The position numbers and the translations under genes are program-made. DNA of 64,000 nucleotides from Siphonodentalium dalli (lineage: Eukaryota; Mollusca; Scaphopoda; Gadilida; Siphonodentaliidae): positions 226,798,961-226,862,960 of the forward strand of contig CP136066.1 of assembly GCA_032622095.1 (NCBI GenBank), written 5' to 3'. Below are positions 1-13,100 of the stretch, in pieces (position 1 is the first letter of the stretch; every line of letters starts with the position of its first letter). The notes beneath the pieces are model-generated. The model did not search any database, was not told where the DNA came from, and saw only the letters and a list, made by a program, of their open reading frames with translations.

Positions 1-480
1 CAGATCATTTCCACTTGTACACAAGCCTGCAAATAGTGTGTCTGTCATTTGCAGAATGAGGTCCCCAGAGGGTGAATTTAGTGATGCTATCCCACACAGT
101 GGGCTAGCATCACCAAATTCACCCTCTGGAGACCTCATTCTGCTTAGGCTTCATCTTCTGGGAAGTATCTATAGTATCAAGTTAAGATTGTTTTTAGTTA
201 CATTTCCCTTCTAGGAAGTTTCTATATCCCCTAATTTGCAGAAGATAAAATTCATAATTGAGGTGCCCAATGGGTGAACATCACCAACTTCAACTGGGGA
301 ACTTCAATCTGATCCTAGGTCTGCCATATCAGTTGCGAGCCTAAGCAGAATGAGGTCCCCAGAGGTTGAATTTAGTGATGCTAGCCCGCTATGCGGGATA
401 GCGTCATTAAATTCACCCTCTGGGGACCTCATTCTGCAAATGACAGACACGCTATTTGCAGGCTTGCTTGTACACTGTAA
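1..480. repeat. Foldback element (AGAATGAGGTCCCCAGAG family), copy at left edge
   Basis: Two nested palindromes built on GCAGAATGAGGTCCCCAGAG and CACCCTCTGGGGACCTCATT at 50-150 and 345-445. They are linked by about 190 bp and bounded by inverted AAGCCTGCAAATAG. A near-identical copy lies at 62760-63212. Partial copies are at 3560-3670, 15015-15035, 15805-16045, 31195-31325, 36610-37020, 37395-37455 and 43978-44045. Confidence 0.75.
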
Positions 481-599
481 CTGTTAGGAATGATCCTGAT
501 TTTGAAGTTAATTATCGGTTGTTGGAGCTGATAATTAGTGTCCAAAACGTAACTCACATCAGGTTCAATATGAAGCTGTGATGTGAACATTCCTGGAAA

Positions 600-810
600 A
601 TGATGTCGTAACTACGATCTTGAACGAAGCAGCGATGGAGGACTGGAAAATGACGTCGTAACTACGATCTTGAACGAAGCAGCGATGGAGGACATCAGAA
701 TATTTCCACTTCTACATCCCCTACTAGAGATACACCCCCTAGTAGAGTTACATCCCCTACTAGAGTTACACCTCCTACTAGAGTTACATCCCCTAGTAGA
801 GTTATAAGAT
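600..810. repeat. Two small tandem repeats in the TADA2B 3' flank
   Basis: A 46-bp duplication (AATGACGTCGTAACTACGAT ...) at 600-692, then about 5 copies of a 20-bp unit CTACTAGAGTTACATCCC at 710-805. Confidence 0.8.
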
Positions 811-820
811 CTAAGAAAAC

Positions 821-1048
821 CAGAGTTCACGCTGTCGGTGGTCAAATTGGACAATGGTTAGTTTTTTTTTCTTCGAAAATGGCAAAATTAAATTATTTTT
901 GGACAAACCTTTACAAATAGTTTCAAGCATATTAGGGCTGCAACGATTCATTGTGAATTCAATACATCGCGATACACTTGTACACAATAGATTCTGAAAT
1001 TTACCCAAAAAATTGGCCAAAATAATTTCCCGGCCAGAGTGAACCCTG
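821..1048. mobile_element. 228-bp hAT-like MITE in the TADA2B 3' flank
   Basis: Termini are CAGAGTTCACGCTG and CCAGAGTGAACCCTG. Flanking octamers AAGAAAAC (813-820) and AAGAATAC (1049-1056) match 7/8. It is related to the larger element at 33905. An internal GGGCTGCAACGATTC (about 937) resembles the terminus of another hAT-like family. Confidence 0.68.
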
Positions 1049-1099
1049 AAGAATACTGACACTTTGTGATAAATGGAGGGAAATTAAGAAGAACGAACA

Positions 1100-1222
1100 T
1101 CACGTCACTCCAATCCAACCATTGTCCTCCAGGAAACTTATGATTTTCCGTCGATGAGTTTTGTCCAGAGAACTTGGGTATCTGATTTTAACTGGCATTC
1201 CTTGTCTTCTCTGTACATAATC
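1100..1222 (-). CDS. TADA2B: TADA2B exon 17: SWIRM end and stop codon
   Basis: It encodes DYVQRRQGMPVKIRYPSSLD, KTHRRKIISFLEDNGW and IGVT, then TGA at 1102-1100. Human TADA2B ends DHLQKRQGIPSKSRLPSYLD, KVLKKRILNFLTESGW and ISRDAS. The acceptor is CCATTGTAG. I see no clear AATAAA in the roughly 500 bases after the stop. A hAT-like MITE begins 52 bases after the stop and would lie in the 3' UTR. Confidence 0.95.
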   Translation of the reverse strand, partial: DYVQRRQGMPVKIRYPSSLDKTHRRKIISFLEDNGWIGVT

Positions 1223-4200
1223 CTACAATGGAAAGATTATTCATCTATATATAACCTATCTGAAATATAAAATGTGTGAAGAAATTAAGTTTTATTTATC
1301 TATATATCACCTGTCGGAAATATAAAATATGGGAAGAAATAAAGTATTATTTATCTATATATAACCTGTCTGAAATATAAAATGTGTGAATAAATAAAGT
1401 ATTATTTATCTATATATCACCTGCCTGAAATATAAAATATGTGAAGAAATAAAGCATTATTTATCTATTATATTAACCTATCTGAAATATAAAATATGTG
1501 AAGAAATAAAGTATTATTTATCTATATATAACCTGTCTGAAATAAAAAATGTGTGAATAAATCAAGTATTATTTATCTATATATAACCTGTCTGAAATAT
1601 AAAATGTGTGAAGAAATAAAGTTTTATTTATGTTAAATCCTTCCATCACTGTAGCTTCATGAAATTTAGCAAAACCCCTGTGCCAATGCATCCTCTTATA
1701 TACATGTATGCGAATCTCCCATAGGGAGCTTCGCATATATAAAAGAATGCATTGGTCTAAAAATATTTACCTTGACCTTGTAAGCCAGAGCATTCTCTTA
1801 TAAATTCAAGAAATAAGAGAATTCACTGCCACAGGATCTTTAAAGGCACGGGCGGCGTTCGTTGCAGAAATATTCATATTTGTTCAAATCGCCATCAGCA
1901 GAAGGAATATTAAAATATATATAGTTTTGTTCATATGGCAAACATAATCAGCGTGTAAATATAGTATATTGTCGTCAAGACGTACGATGGTGGACGTAAA
2001 CAAGAACCTTCTCGTGTTACAGAAGTTTTGCTTCTGTTTACATAACACAGTGCAATTCTATTGGTTAGTCACACACAAATGATATAAACGCTCTTTATTA
2101 TTTCCATATCAGGAAAACAGTAACAAATAATGCTCTTTATGTTTACCATATCCAGATCTAAACAAAAGCCAGGTTCAGTAACGTTTTTTGCTTTTGTTTA
2201 CATAACAAAGGAAAAACATTTGACAATAACATACTGTTTATGACATATTTCTGATTGGTATAAGAACAAAGTCAGTCTATATTTTACTATTCTTTCTGTT
2301 TATGGCGGTTTTCAACGGAGCTGAATATTTTAACAGCATACCCACCGCCAACGCTACCCATATCTTTAATGCTGCACCAGTGCAGCTTCCGTGATGAAAG
2401 AGTTAACCAAGAGCACGATGTCAAAGAATGAATATAATGATGGGAGTGTTTTTATATTAGAACCCTTTACCCAACAGAACGGCCCTGTGCCAATGCATTC
2501 TCTTATACAGGTATATGCGAGTCGACCATAGGTCGCCTCGCATATATAAGAGAATGCATTGGCTTAACACATATTAACAATGATAAAATTGTCAAAGAAT
2601 GTAGAAAAATATTATAAAAATTGTTAAAAAAATGTAAGAAAAAATGGTAAAAAGTGTTAAAAAAATATTTGTTTAGGCCAATGCATTCTCTTATATATGC
2701 GAGGCGACCTATGGTCGACTTGCATATATAAGAGAATGCATTGGCACAGGGCATAACTGTAACCATCACAATGTGGTCAATGAACCGGTTCCAATGATAT
2801 CCATATTTGTATGGTGTTATTGAGACAGACCAAAGATATTTTAGGCTGTTGAAGCTTTATTTGGGGCGTTTTTGGCCGTTTTGTTGGGTAAAGGGTTAAC
2901 TGCAAACAAAATTTATAAATTATAAAAGAGAAAGCACATGTGACCAAGTCTGAGTTTAGTGTGTCTGACATTTAACACCCATAGAGAGCCCCACATAGAC
3001 TGGAGCAGACGACAGTGTGTGGTGCAGTCTACCATCTGTGTGAGGCTCCCTGTGGGTTAAACATTAAACTTTATCAGTGAGGTTTGAGATGGATGTCTTA
3101 CATCACTGACCAAGTCTGAGTTTAGTGTGTATAACCCGTAGAGAGCCCCACATAGACTGGAGCAGACGACTCTCTGTGGTGCATGCTTCCATCTGTGTGA
3201 GGCTCCCTGTGGGTTAAACATTAAACTTTATCAGTGATGTTTGGGATGGATGTCTAACATTACTGACCAAGTCTGAGTTTATTGTGTATAACCCGTAGAG
3301 AGCCCCACATAGACTGGAGCAGACGACTCTCTGTAGTGCATGCTTCCATCTGTGTGAGGCTCCCTGTGGGTTAAACATTAAACTTTATCAGTGATGTTTG
3401 GGATGGATGTCTAACATTACTGACCAAGTCTGAGTTTAGTGTGAAAAACCCATAGAGAGCCCCACATAGACTGGAGCAGACGACTCTCTGTAGTGCATGC
3501 TTCCATCTGTGTGAGGCTCCCTGATTGATGTCTAACATTACTGACCAAGCCTGAGTTTAGTATGTCTGTCATTTGCAGAATGAGGTCCCCAGAGGGTCAA
3601 TTTAGTGATCATATCCCACATAGCGGGCTAGCATCACAAAATTTACCCTCTGGGAAACCTCATTCTGCATGGCCTCATTATTCTCAATTTCTATTTGATC
3701 ACCCTACCATCACTTTAATTTAAGTTTTCTTATTAATCATAGCAAATTATGCTATGCCCATTCAACAACTCATTCGTTATGTAAGATAAGATAAGATTTA
3801 TTAACCCTTTCAGTGCCAGGTCCGATTTCTGTATCAACCCATATACCCTGTGCCAATGCATTCTCTTATATATGCGAGTCGACCATAGGTCGCCTCGCAT
3901 ATATAAGAGAATGCATTGGCCTAATAATTTTTCATCATAATAATTTTTTCTATATTCTTTAACAGACTTATTTTGTAGGTTTAGTGCCAGGGAATCTTAC
4001 GTTTTTCATGGGCATCAAAATTATTACTATGAATATTTGGTGATAGTTTTGAGTTATAACATGCACCTAAGGTTTTATCCAGTTTGTTTTTAAATTTGCT
4101 ATAGCATGCTTAAGCATACCCAAAAAAATTCAACCCAAAAAAAATCTAAAAAACATTTATTTTTATTTTTTTAGGGCTGATTTTTAAAGACCGTAAATAA

Positions 4201-7070
4201 GGGCCGATGAGATCGTTCCCTGGCACTGAAAGGGTTAAAACAAACCATAAAACAATGGTGTCTGTTGTAACATAATATATATACAATATACATCTGAGAA
4301 AGAATATTTGGTGACTATAAATTGACTATAATAGGTGAAACATCTGGAAAATTAGTAAAGATTTTTTTTTAAAGAAATAAAATGTCCTCAGAGCATCATT
4401 AACCATTGCAATTCAAGTTGAATATTTGTCACTGAAACATGCATTCTGATTGGCCGAGAGCTGCTAATTGGAATATTTGTCACTGAAACATGCAATCTGA
4501 TTGGCCGAGAGCAGCTAATTGGAATATTTGTCACTGAAACAAGCAATCTGATTGGCCGAGAGCTGGTAATTGGAATATTTGTCACTGAAACATGCAATCT
4601 GATTGAGTAAATTCACAAACTGTTCTCTAGCTGGAATCCTGGAAATCCAACAAAACAATACGTTCAATCTCCTAATATTTTATGTTCAATTATGCAATTT
4701 CTACACAATGTCTAAACTCTAAATTCTACTAAAATTATAAAATGAACGGTTTGCTGCTGCTACTAATAATAAGATGCAGAAATGGAAGATTGTGATAACA
4801 GATGAAGAGAAAAGAGAGCTCGTGCAAATGCTACATGGATATATGGAAAGTGTGAGAAGAGAACTAAATCAAAAGAGGTTTCCACACCATGCAAGAAGAT
4901 GCCAACACCGCACCCAAGTTATTCAAAATCAGGGGGTTCCATGGACACACAAGTTTATAGCCAGTGACCCAATAATGAAATAAGAATTTTGTCTAAATGT
5001 ATTTTATGCTGCAGCCCCTGTATTCCAGGAATTGCCGCCATTTAAAAGGTACGTAAAATAATCCCGATATACTGGGAATAACTCTTAAATAGTTGATTGT
5101 AGAACATTATAGAATGGGATGTTTGAACCCTAGAAGAAACATAATCAGTGTTCGCGCTGGACCGAAATTTCTTCTGGCCAAAAAAGTGGCCAAATGAAAT
5201 TTGTGGAGGCCAAATAAAAAAAAATTGGCCAAATGTTTTTTGGCCAAATTAAAAAAACTTTGGCCATATTAAATCCTCATTTTCTGGGCTCACAATAGAT
5301 GACTAAATCATATTTTTTAATTATATAACTATCTGACTATGTCGCGTCGCTGACATGTTCAACAACTAATCAAGTAATGGGCTGTGTAAGTTATAATTGC
5401 AATTTTCTCCGAAATAAAACAGTTCTGTTGCTTATTGTCATGAGGTGTTGAATACAGTAATGCTCTAACTCCCCATACGAAAGTATCCCTAGACACTAAT
5501 TTTCATCGAAATCCCATGATACTCGGGCGTTCGACCTTGAAATGACCCAAGAGCTTTCCGATGAATGGCAACAAGCCATATTTCCGACTAAATCCTGAAA
5601 AGTTACCCATAATTCTGCTGTGGTTAAGAGGTCGATTAATTAGAGCATTACTGTACCTGTTGTTGTATTGATAACCTTTATGGTTTGTGAAGCCCATTTG
5701 TTGCTATAAGATGGGAGGCAGTTTGTGACACATTACCTAACTGACATGCCATCGCAGGTACATCAATGCAATGCAATGTATTTCATCTTTCAGACTGCCT
5801 AATCAACAAAATATGATATAACAAGTGTACAGATTAAGGTTTTTTACGATTAGTAATACAATCTGTACAACCATCACCATTCAATCAACGCTCCCCTTAC
5901 AGTTACAAAATAAATTTGGGTTCTTATCGTATGTGTCTGAAGTACGAAACCCGTGCATAAAAAAAACGGCACAATTTTGTCACCTAACTTTGTGATCTAT
6001 TCAGCGCTTTTTGAATTATATTTCAGTCTCCATTTGTGGTGAAAACAAGAGGTGGGATTTTGTCAAAAAGCCTGGCTTGCGAACTCATTTTAGGTACTGG
6101 TCATGGGAATGAATATACCAATAAACAAAGTCCAATAACTCTGCTGAAAATATCCGGCCGGACCTGGTTTGCGAACTCGTTCTAGATACTGGTCATGTGA
6201 ACTCATAATCCCAAAATCTTTGAAATCCATTGACATTTGTGGAAATGAGCCCTGTGACTTCGTCCATTTGCACACAAAGAAATAAACAAAGTCAAATAAC
6301 TCCGCTGAAAATATCCAGCCGGACCTGGTTTGCGAACTCGTTCTAGATACTGGTCATGTGAACTCATATACCAAAAATCTTTGAAATCCGTTGACATTTG
6401 TGGAAATGAGCCCTGTGACGTCGTCTATTTGCTATTTGCTATTTGGTAAATTCGACAAATATAATAAACAAAGTCCAATAACTCCGGTAAATATATCTGG
6501 TCAGACCTGGCTTGCCAACTCATTCTAGGTAATGGTCAGGTGAACTCATATACCACAAATCTTTGAAATCCGTTGACATTTGTGGAAATGAGCCCTGTGA
6601 CGTCGTCTATTTGCTATTTGCTATTTGGTAAATTCGACAAATATAATAAACAAAGTCCAATAACTCCGGTAAATATATCTGGCCAGACCTGGCTTGCCAA
6701 CTCATTCTAGGTAATGGTCAGGTTAACTCATATACCACAAATCTTTGAAATCCGTTTACATTTGTTCAAGTTATGACTCTTACAAATTCGGGACGGACGG
6801 AACCCATTACCATATCCCCCGCAAATTTTTAATTTGGCGGAGGATAAAAAAAGGTTTGGCCAAATGAAATTTTTTTGTGATCACTTTCGAAAAAAAATGG
6901 CCATTGGCCACCAACATCGCGAACACTGAACATAAGGGATGATATGGTTCCAATGGTTAATAAAGAAAAACCCATTTAACTTCAGGTGTGGATCATGATG
7001 TACTTTTAGAGAAAGGCATAAATAAGATAGGCGTGTTTCCCCTAACAAGTTAGAAATGTTACAATCTGGT

Positions 7071-7102
<32 letters not shown>

Positions 7103-10100
7103 CGGAAGAACAATTTATTAGTTTCCAAATCCGTTTTCTACATTATATATGTGAGGTTTAATTAAGTTTAATTCTGCTGTGGTTAAGGAGTCGATTATTT
7201 AGAGCATTACTGTAGTTCCAGGTAAAAATGTATGTAATTTCAAGGAATAATAAAGTGTTTCATATATTGCACTGCATACAATACATTTGATGGTTATGCT
7301 AACACTAACAGGAATATTCATAAAACTAGCTGAACCAAAGATTTAAAAAAAAAATAAAAACAATTGATAGATTTACATTCCCTCCTGATCCTATTTTTAG
7401 TCCCTCCTCAATTTTTTTTATTTGCATATCTTTTACGCAAATTTTTTATCAAGCCTTAAACCTTTCATGATGGGAGCTGCGTTGGTGGTTGTTTAATGGC
7501 GCTGGTCATATTCTAAGTTATTTCCATATCAATCCTTTCATGATGGGAGCTGTGATAGTGCAGCATTAGATTCCATGTGCCAGTGCATTATCTTATGTAT
7601 GTGAATCTCACATTGGGAGCATCGCATATATAAGAGAATGCACTGGCTTACAAGGTCAAGGTAAATATTGTTAGGCTAATGTATTCTCTCATATATGCGA
7701 GGTTCCCTATTGGAGACTCGCATATATAACAGAATGCATTGGTACATGGTTTTTCGCAAAATGTCAGGAAGTGTTAATGGTGAAGGGACACATTTTTGGC
7801 TAAAATTTATAAAAGTGAAGCTGTCCAACAATATTGAAAGCATACATCACAAACATCAGTCATTTTTGTTGTTGAAAAAAATATAGCAATAATTTGCAGA
7901 ACATGTTTAAATTTTGATAAGTGAAAATTGTCATAAGATTCAAGATTCATGGGCCACTGCTTTGAATAGAAAACTGCTTTAATGAATTTCATAATTGGCA
8001 GATTTAATATACGATCATGACAGCTACACACAACAATCTTATTTTATTTGTGTATTACTGAATGTTTTGAAGTAAAAAAAAAAACTACTGACTCCTGTCT
8101 ATTATAATTCTTGATCACTAGCAGCCTATAGCTTTAATTTTTTAATAAATGTAAAGGGTTACAATAAGCGTGATACATGATTTTTTCTGTCAAAATTTAA
8201 TAAAATAAATATCTCTATTTTCAGATGAGAGTAATGAAAACTGTAACAAAAGCAGTCTGACTACCAATAAAATTCTAAAAACAGACGATCCCTAAGGCAG
8301 ACAATGAGTTAATGGGAAACACACCTATTTCTATTTTAGGCCCAATCACAACCAAATAAAGGGTTTACTCACTTTTATGATACAAGTTTTTATAGTTGTG
8401 TAATTGGCGGGAGTCATTCCGATTGAATTTATGAGCTGAAAAGATAAATGGGTTGAGAGGTTTAGCTGTTTAGAACATTTACCTGTTGTTAGGAACATCT
8501 GGAATTGGATCTGATACTGACTCTCCTCAGATAGCTTCAAATGAATAGTAAAATGATTATTAGCATGAACAGTTATTAGCATGAACGGTTATTAGAATAT
8601 ATTTACATACTAAGTGTTGTTAACATTTGGGTTTGGAAAGACGAACGTGTAATGTTTTGGGCGCATTTGGATTCGCGCAGGATTGACTTAAAGGCACGTG
8701 AGGCCTTAGTTGTCGAAAATATTCATATTTGTTCCAATCACCGTAAACAGAAAAACATTAAAACGCATACGGTTTCGTTCATATATACCATGACCATCGC
8801 GTAAACAGCATGTTATCATACAGATTTACTATATTTTACCTAAGCAAGAGCCTGATTGTGTTACAGAAGACAACACAATGCTGCTGGCTAATCACACACA
8901 AATGGCATAAACGCTCTTTATTCGTTCCATATCAGGAATTCACCCACAAAGAACGCTCTTTATGTTTACCATCATAATATAAACAAACACCAGAAAAGTA
9001 ACTTTTTATGCCTTTGTTTACATAACAATGGTCAAAAATATGACAATAACATACTGTTTATGCGATATTTCTTATTTGTATACGGACAAAGTTTGTCTAC
9101 ATTTTGTTGTTCTTTCTGTTTGTGGCGGTTTTTGACGGGTGGAAATATTTTCACAGGATACCCACCGCCAAGGCCAACCGTACCTTTAATAAATCATCGG
9201 GTTTCAATTGTTCCTGTTAACTTTTGCCAAGGGTGCTATGGGGTATTTTGGGCTGGTTTAAATACATTTACAAAAGTGGCTTTTTCGCTAAATGTATATA
9301 AATATAAGGATTAACTGTCATGTGGACTGTTTTTATGGAGATGTAACCGTGAGGTAAGTGGTCATAACTTGTATGTAAAAACCCTTCGGGTTTTACCTCA
9401 CGGTTACATCTCCATAAAAACAGTCCACATGACAGTTAATCCTTATATGTAATCTAAACTGTCTCAAATGAACCGTAAAAGGTCATTAGCATCAACAGAT
9501 ATTAGCATATGTAATCTAAACTGTGTCTCAAATGAACAGTAAAATGTTATTAGCATCAACAGTTATTAGCGTATCTAATCTAAACTCTCTCAAATGAATA
9601 GTGAAACGGTTATTAGCATATGTAATCTAAACTGTCTCAAATGAACAGTAAAAAGGTTATTAGCGTCAACAGTTATTAGCATATGTAATCTATAGTGTGT
9701 CAAATGAGTAGTGAAATGGTTATTAGCATAAACAGTTCTTAGCATATGTAACATAAACTCTCTCTCAAATGAACAGTAAAACGGTACTGTCTCAAAAGAG
9801 TAGTGAAATGGTTATTAGCATAAACAGTTCTTAGCATATGGTATATAAACTCTCTCTCAAATGAACAGTAAAACGGTCATTAGCATCAACAGTTGTACTG
9901 TCTCAAAAGAAATGGTTATTAGCATAAACAGTTATTAGCATACGTAATCTAAACTCTCTCAAATGAACAGTAAAACGGTTATTAGCATAAACAGATATTA
10001 GCATATGTAATCTACACACTCTCTCTCAATTGAACAGTAAAACGGTTATTACCGTCAACAGTTATTAGCATATGTAATCTATACTGTCTCAAAATGGTTA

Positions 10101-13100
10101 TTAGCATAAACAGTTATTAGAATATGTAATCTATACTGTCTCAAATGAGTAGTGAAATGGTTATTAGCATAAACAGTTATTAGCATATGTAATCTAAACG
10201 CTTTGCCTTTCTCAAATGAATAGTGAAATGTCTATTAGCATAAACAGTTATTATCATATGTAATTAAAACTGTGTCTCAAATGAACAGTAAAACGTCTAT
10301 TAGCATAAACAGTTATTAGCATATGTAATCAACTATTTCAAATTAAACAAAAGGTTATTATACTTAATCTAAACTCATCAACAGCATACATACAAATTAG
10401 AACAAGACATGTCATGTGTAATTAAAATTAGACTCTCAAACAATCTACAGTAATGCCCTAAACAATAGACTCCTTATGGGTAACTTTTCAAGATTTAGTC
10501 GGAAATATGGCTTGGGGAGAGCTTTCCGATGAATGGCAACAAGCCATATTTCTGACTAAATCCTGAAAAGTTACCCATAATTCTGCTGTGGTTAAGAAGT
10601 CGATTAATTAGAGCATTACTGTAGCAGTGGTTATATGAATGATAGTGAAATCAATTAGAAACTGTAATGTGTAACTTGTTCAAGAGTATGATTTTAGACT
10701 GGATTGGATGAGGAGGTTCAATGGGGTGGTGTCGGGGATCGATTCCGCCCCTGACTAGTGTGTCTACCGGACTGAGCTGCTAATCACGTTAATGACTGTG
10801 ACGCTGGATAATGCGTGAGGCAATTGAGTGAGTGAACTGTATATGACCATGTATTGTGTGTAATTGACTTGGAGTTGTAAATATGCTTCGCTAGAGTAAA
10901 GTTGTGCTTTCCGATACCTCCGATCTTCTCGCTTTCATTCGATCTTCCCGACAGGTGGCTTAGCATAATTTAATCTATACACTCTAAAATTGGTTGATGC
11001 AAGCGAACCTTGTATTATTTCCAATCGAACCTCAAATCAAATTGGAGGCAAGAATTTTAAGGAGTCTCTCATTGTTCGAAAATTTATTAAATCTTTTGAA
11101 TAATTTCACATCAAATCGAATGTTTGCAGAAGCTTAAAATAAAATTAAAACAAGACAGTGGCACGCCACTGTTGGCACAAGATATTATAAATGTAAAGTC
11201 TACGATTAAGAATTACTTTCAAATATGTTCCAATTTCCACACACGCATAGTGAGTTTAAAATTTAAAGATGTATTATCTCTTCATATAACAATTTTGAAA
11301 TAATTTTGTGGGTGTAAAATATTAAATATGAATTGAAGACCCATGTCCAGAAACGCTCCTATCAATTAATATTGAATTTATTTAGAATAATTTATTATAA
11401 AATGAGATGATTAAATGGCACACTTTATTGTTCTATTTTTAGAACAGACTATTAAGGTGATACCATATAGCGATATAGATAATAAATGAGGTGATAATTT
11501 GATAGTTCCTCATACGATGACCTAGACACCAAGCATACATCAATAGGATATGAAGAATGATAGATGAAGGACATGAACTAACAATGAAAGAAACATTACT
11601 AAAAACAAATACAAACAATTAACCCTTTCAGTGCCAAGTCCGATTTTTGTATCAACCCATATTTCCTCTTAGAGCTCTTTCCATCAATGTATCACATTAT
11701 TATAATCAATAAATTTGAAAAATGCGCAAGGAAATATGGGTTGATACAAAAATCAGACTTGGCACTGAAAGGGTTAAACCCAACACCACAGAAATGTTCC
11801 ACAAACAGACGTTAATAATAGATGACGTTAATAATAGATGACAATGTATTCAATTCACAAAGATAACGACGCAAACACCAAAGTTCGCAAAATTAAGGAA
11901 ACAAACTTCATCTTTGAACACAGAACGCTGATTCCCTTGAATAGGAAGAAGAAGTCACCTCTCCTCTTACAAAGTTATTTTCATTAATATTAAATTGGCG
12001 CATTTGATATAAAATTGAGTTGCCTAATTTACATTTTATATCTTCCCTATTAATTATGTGTATAGCCACTAATGATCTTGGGCTTCACGGTATTTAGTCA
12101 TATCGCGATACTGTTTTTGACACCATATAGTCGGTTTCACTTTATGTAAATAGTCGGTACATCGTAGCCGCCGGTGTGGATAATGATATGGACGATATCA
12201 CTATCTGTGTCCATCATTTAATTACCCCAAACACCTCTAACGCTGAAACAAAGGCCATGGCTAACGGATTTGGATTAGCATTGCGTGAAAATTAATTAAC
12301 TCTCACTGCTCCCAAAGTGTTTGTCAACACACTGCAGCCCATCTAATATAGGCATGCCTTACACAATGGGTGGCAATTTGAATTTATATTGGTTGATCTC
12401 AGCTCAATATTGCTGTAAGGTTTCCTGGCCAAATAATATGGAAATGTGTGGTGTTTCTATAAAGTGATCTGCTTGTTACAAGTATCATGTTCAAACAGTT
12501 CTATCCAAGTTTATTGGTGACGATATTTAGTCATACTGCGATATAATTTTCAGTATCGTAGTCGGTATTAAATTCTGGATATCATGAAGCCCTATAACGA
12601 ACAACTTCAATTGTCTAACATGAACTTTGCCCTTGACGAGCAAAACTTCGCTTTATTTTTATCACCGCCATGAAACTCAGCTCTAGTCCATGCATTGTCC
12701 CCAGTTAAAAGCTGTTGCCAGACAGTATTAGTGGTGATTTGCATATTATATGACATCATTATCGCGCATGATGAATATTCATGATGGGACGGATGATGCA
12801 CCTCATACCTTTTTCTCGCGTTCAGAAAGAATATCGTAGCCGGGTAGTTCAGCCATCTGTTTACAATCTTCAACCTCATCCTCCTCATCTTTTGATTCTT
12901 TAAATAGAACATGCGCAAAGAATATGTCACAATATTGGTGGGTTGATAAACAGGGAGCGGAAAGAAAGAAAACAAAATATAAGAGAGATTGAGAAGCAAG
13001 AGAATGTGTATTGTGCAGAGAGCTCTGAAACACGGTGGGGAAATCACGTCGTTTCGAGTTGATGAGTATCACGCATTCAAATGGCCGAGGCGATCGCAAA

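Noticed and set aside
4774-4983. A 69-codon plus-strand frame (MQKWKIVITDEEKRELVQ...)
   Set aside because: The start looks protein-like but no family is recognised, the second half looks random, and it lies antisense in TADA2B intron 16. It is kept only as a note.
12607-13099. The 146- and 98-codon frames around exon 15
   Set aside because: Only the segment 12809-12897 is coding, by similarity and splice sites. The flanking parts are intron read-through, and the longer frame is a shadow in another phase.
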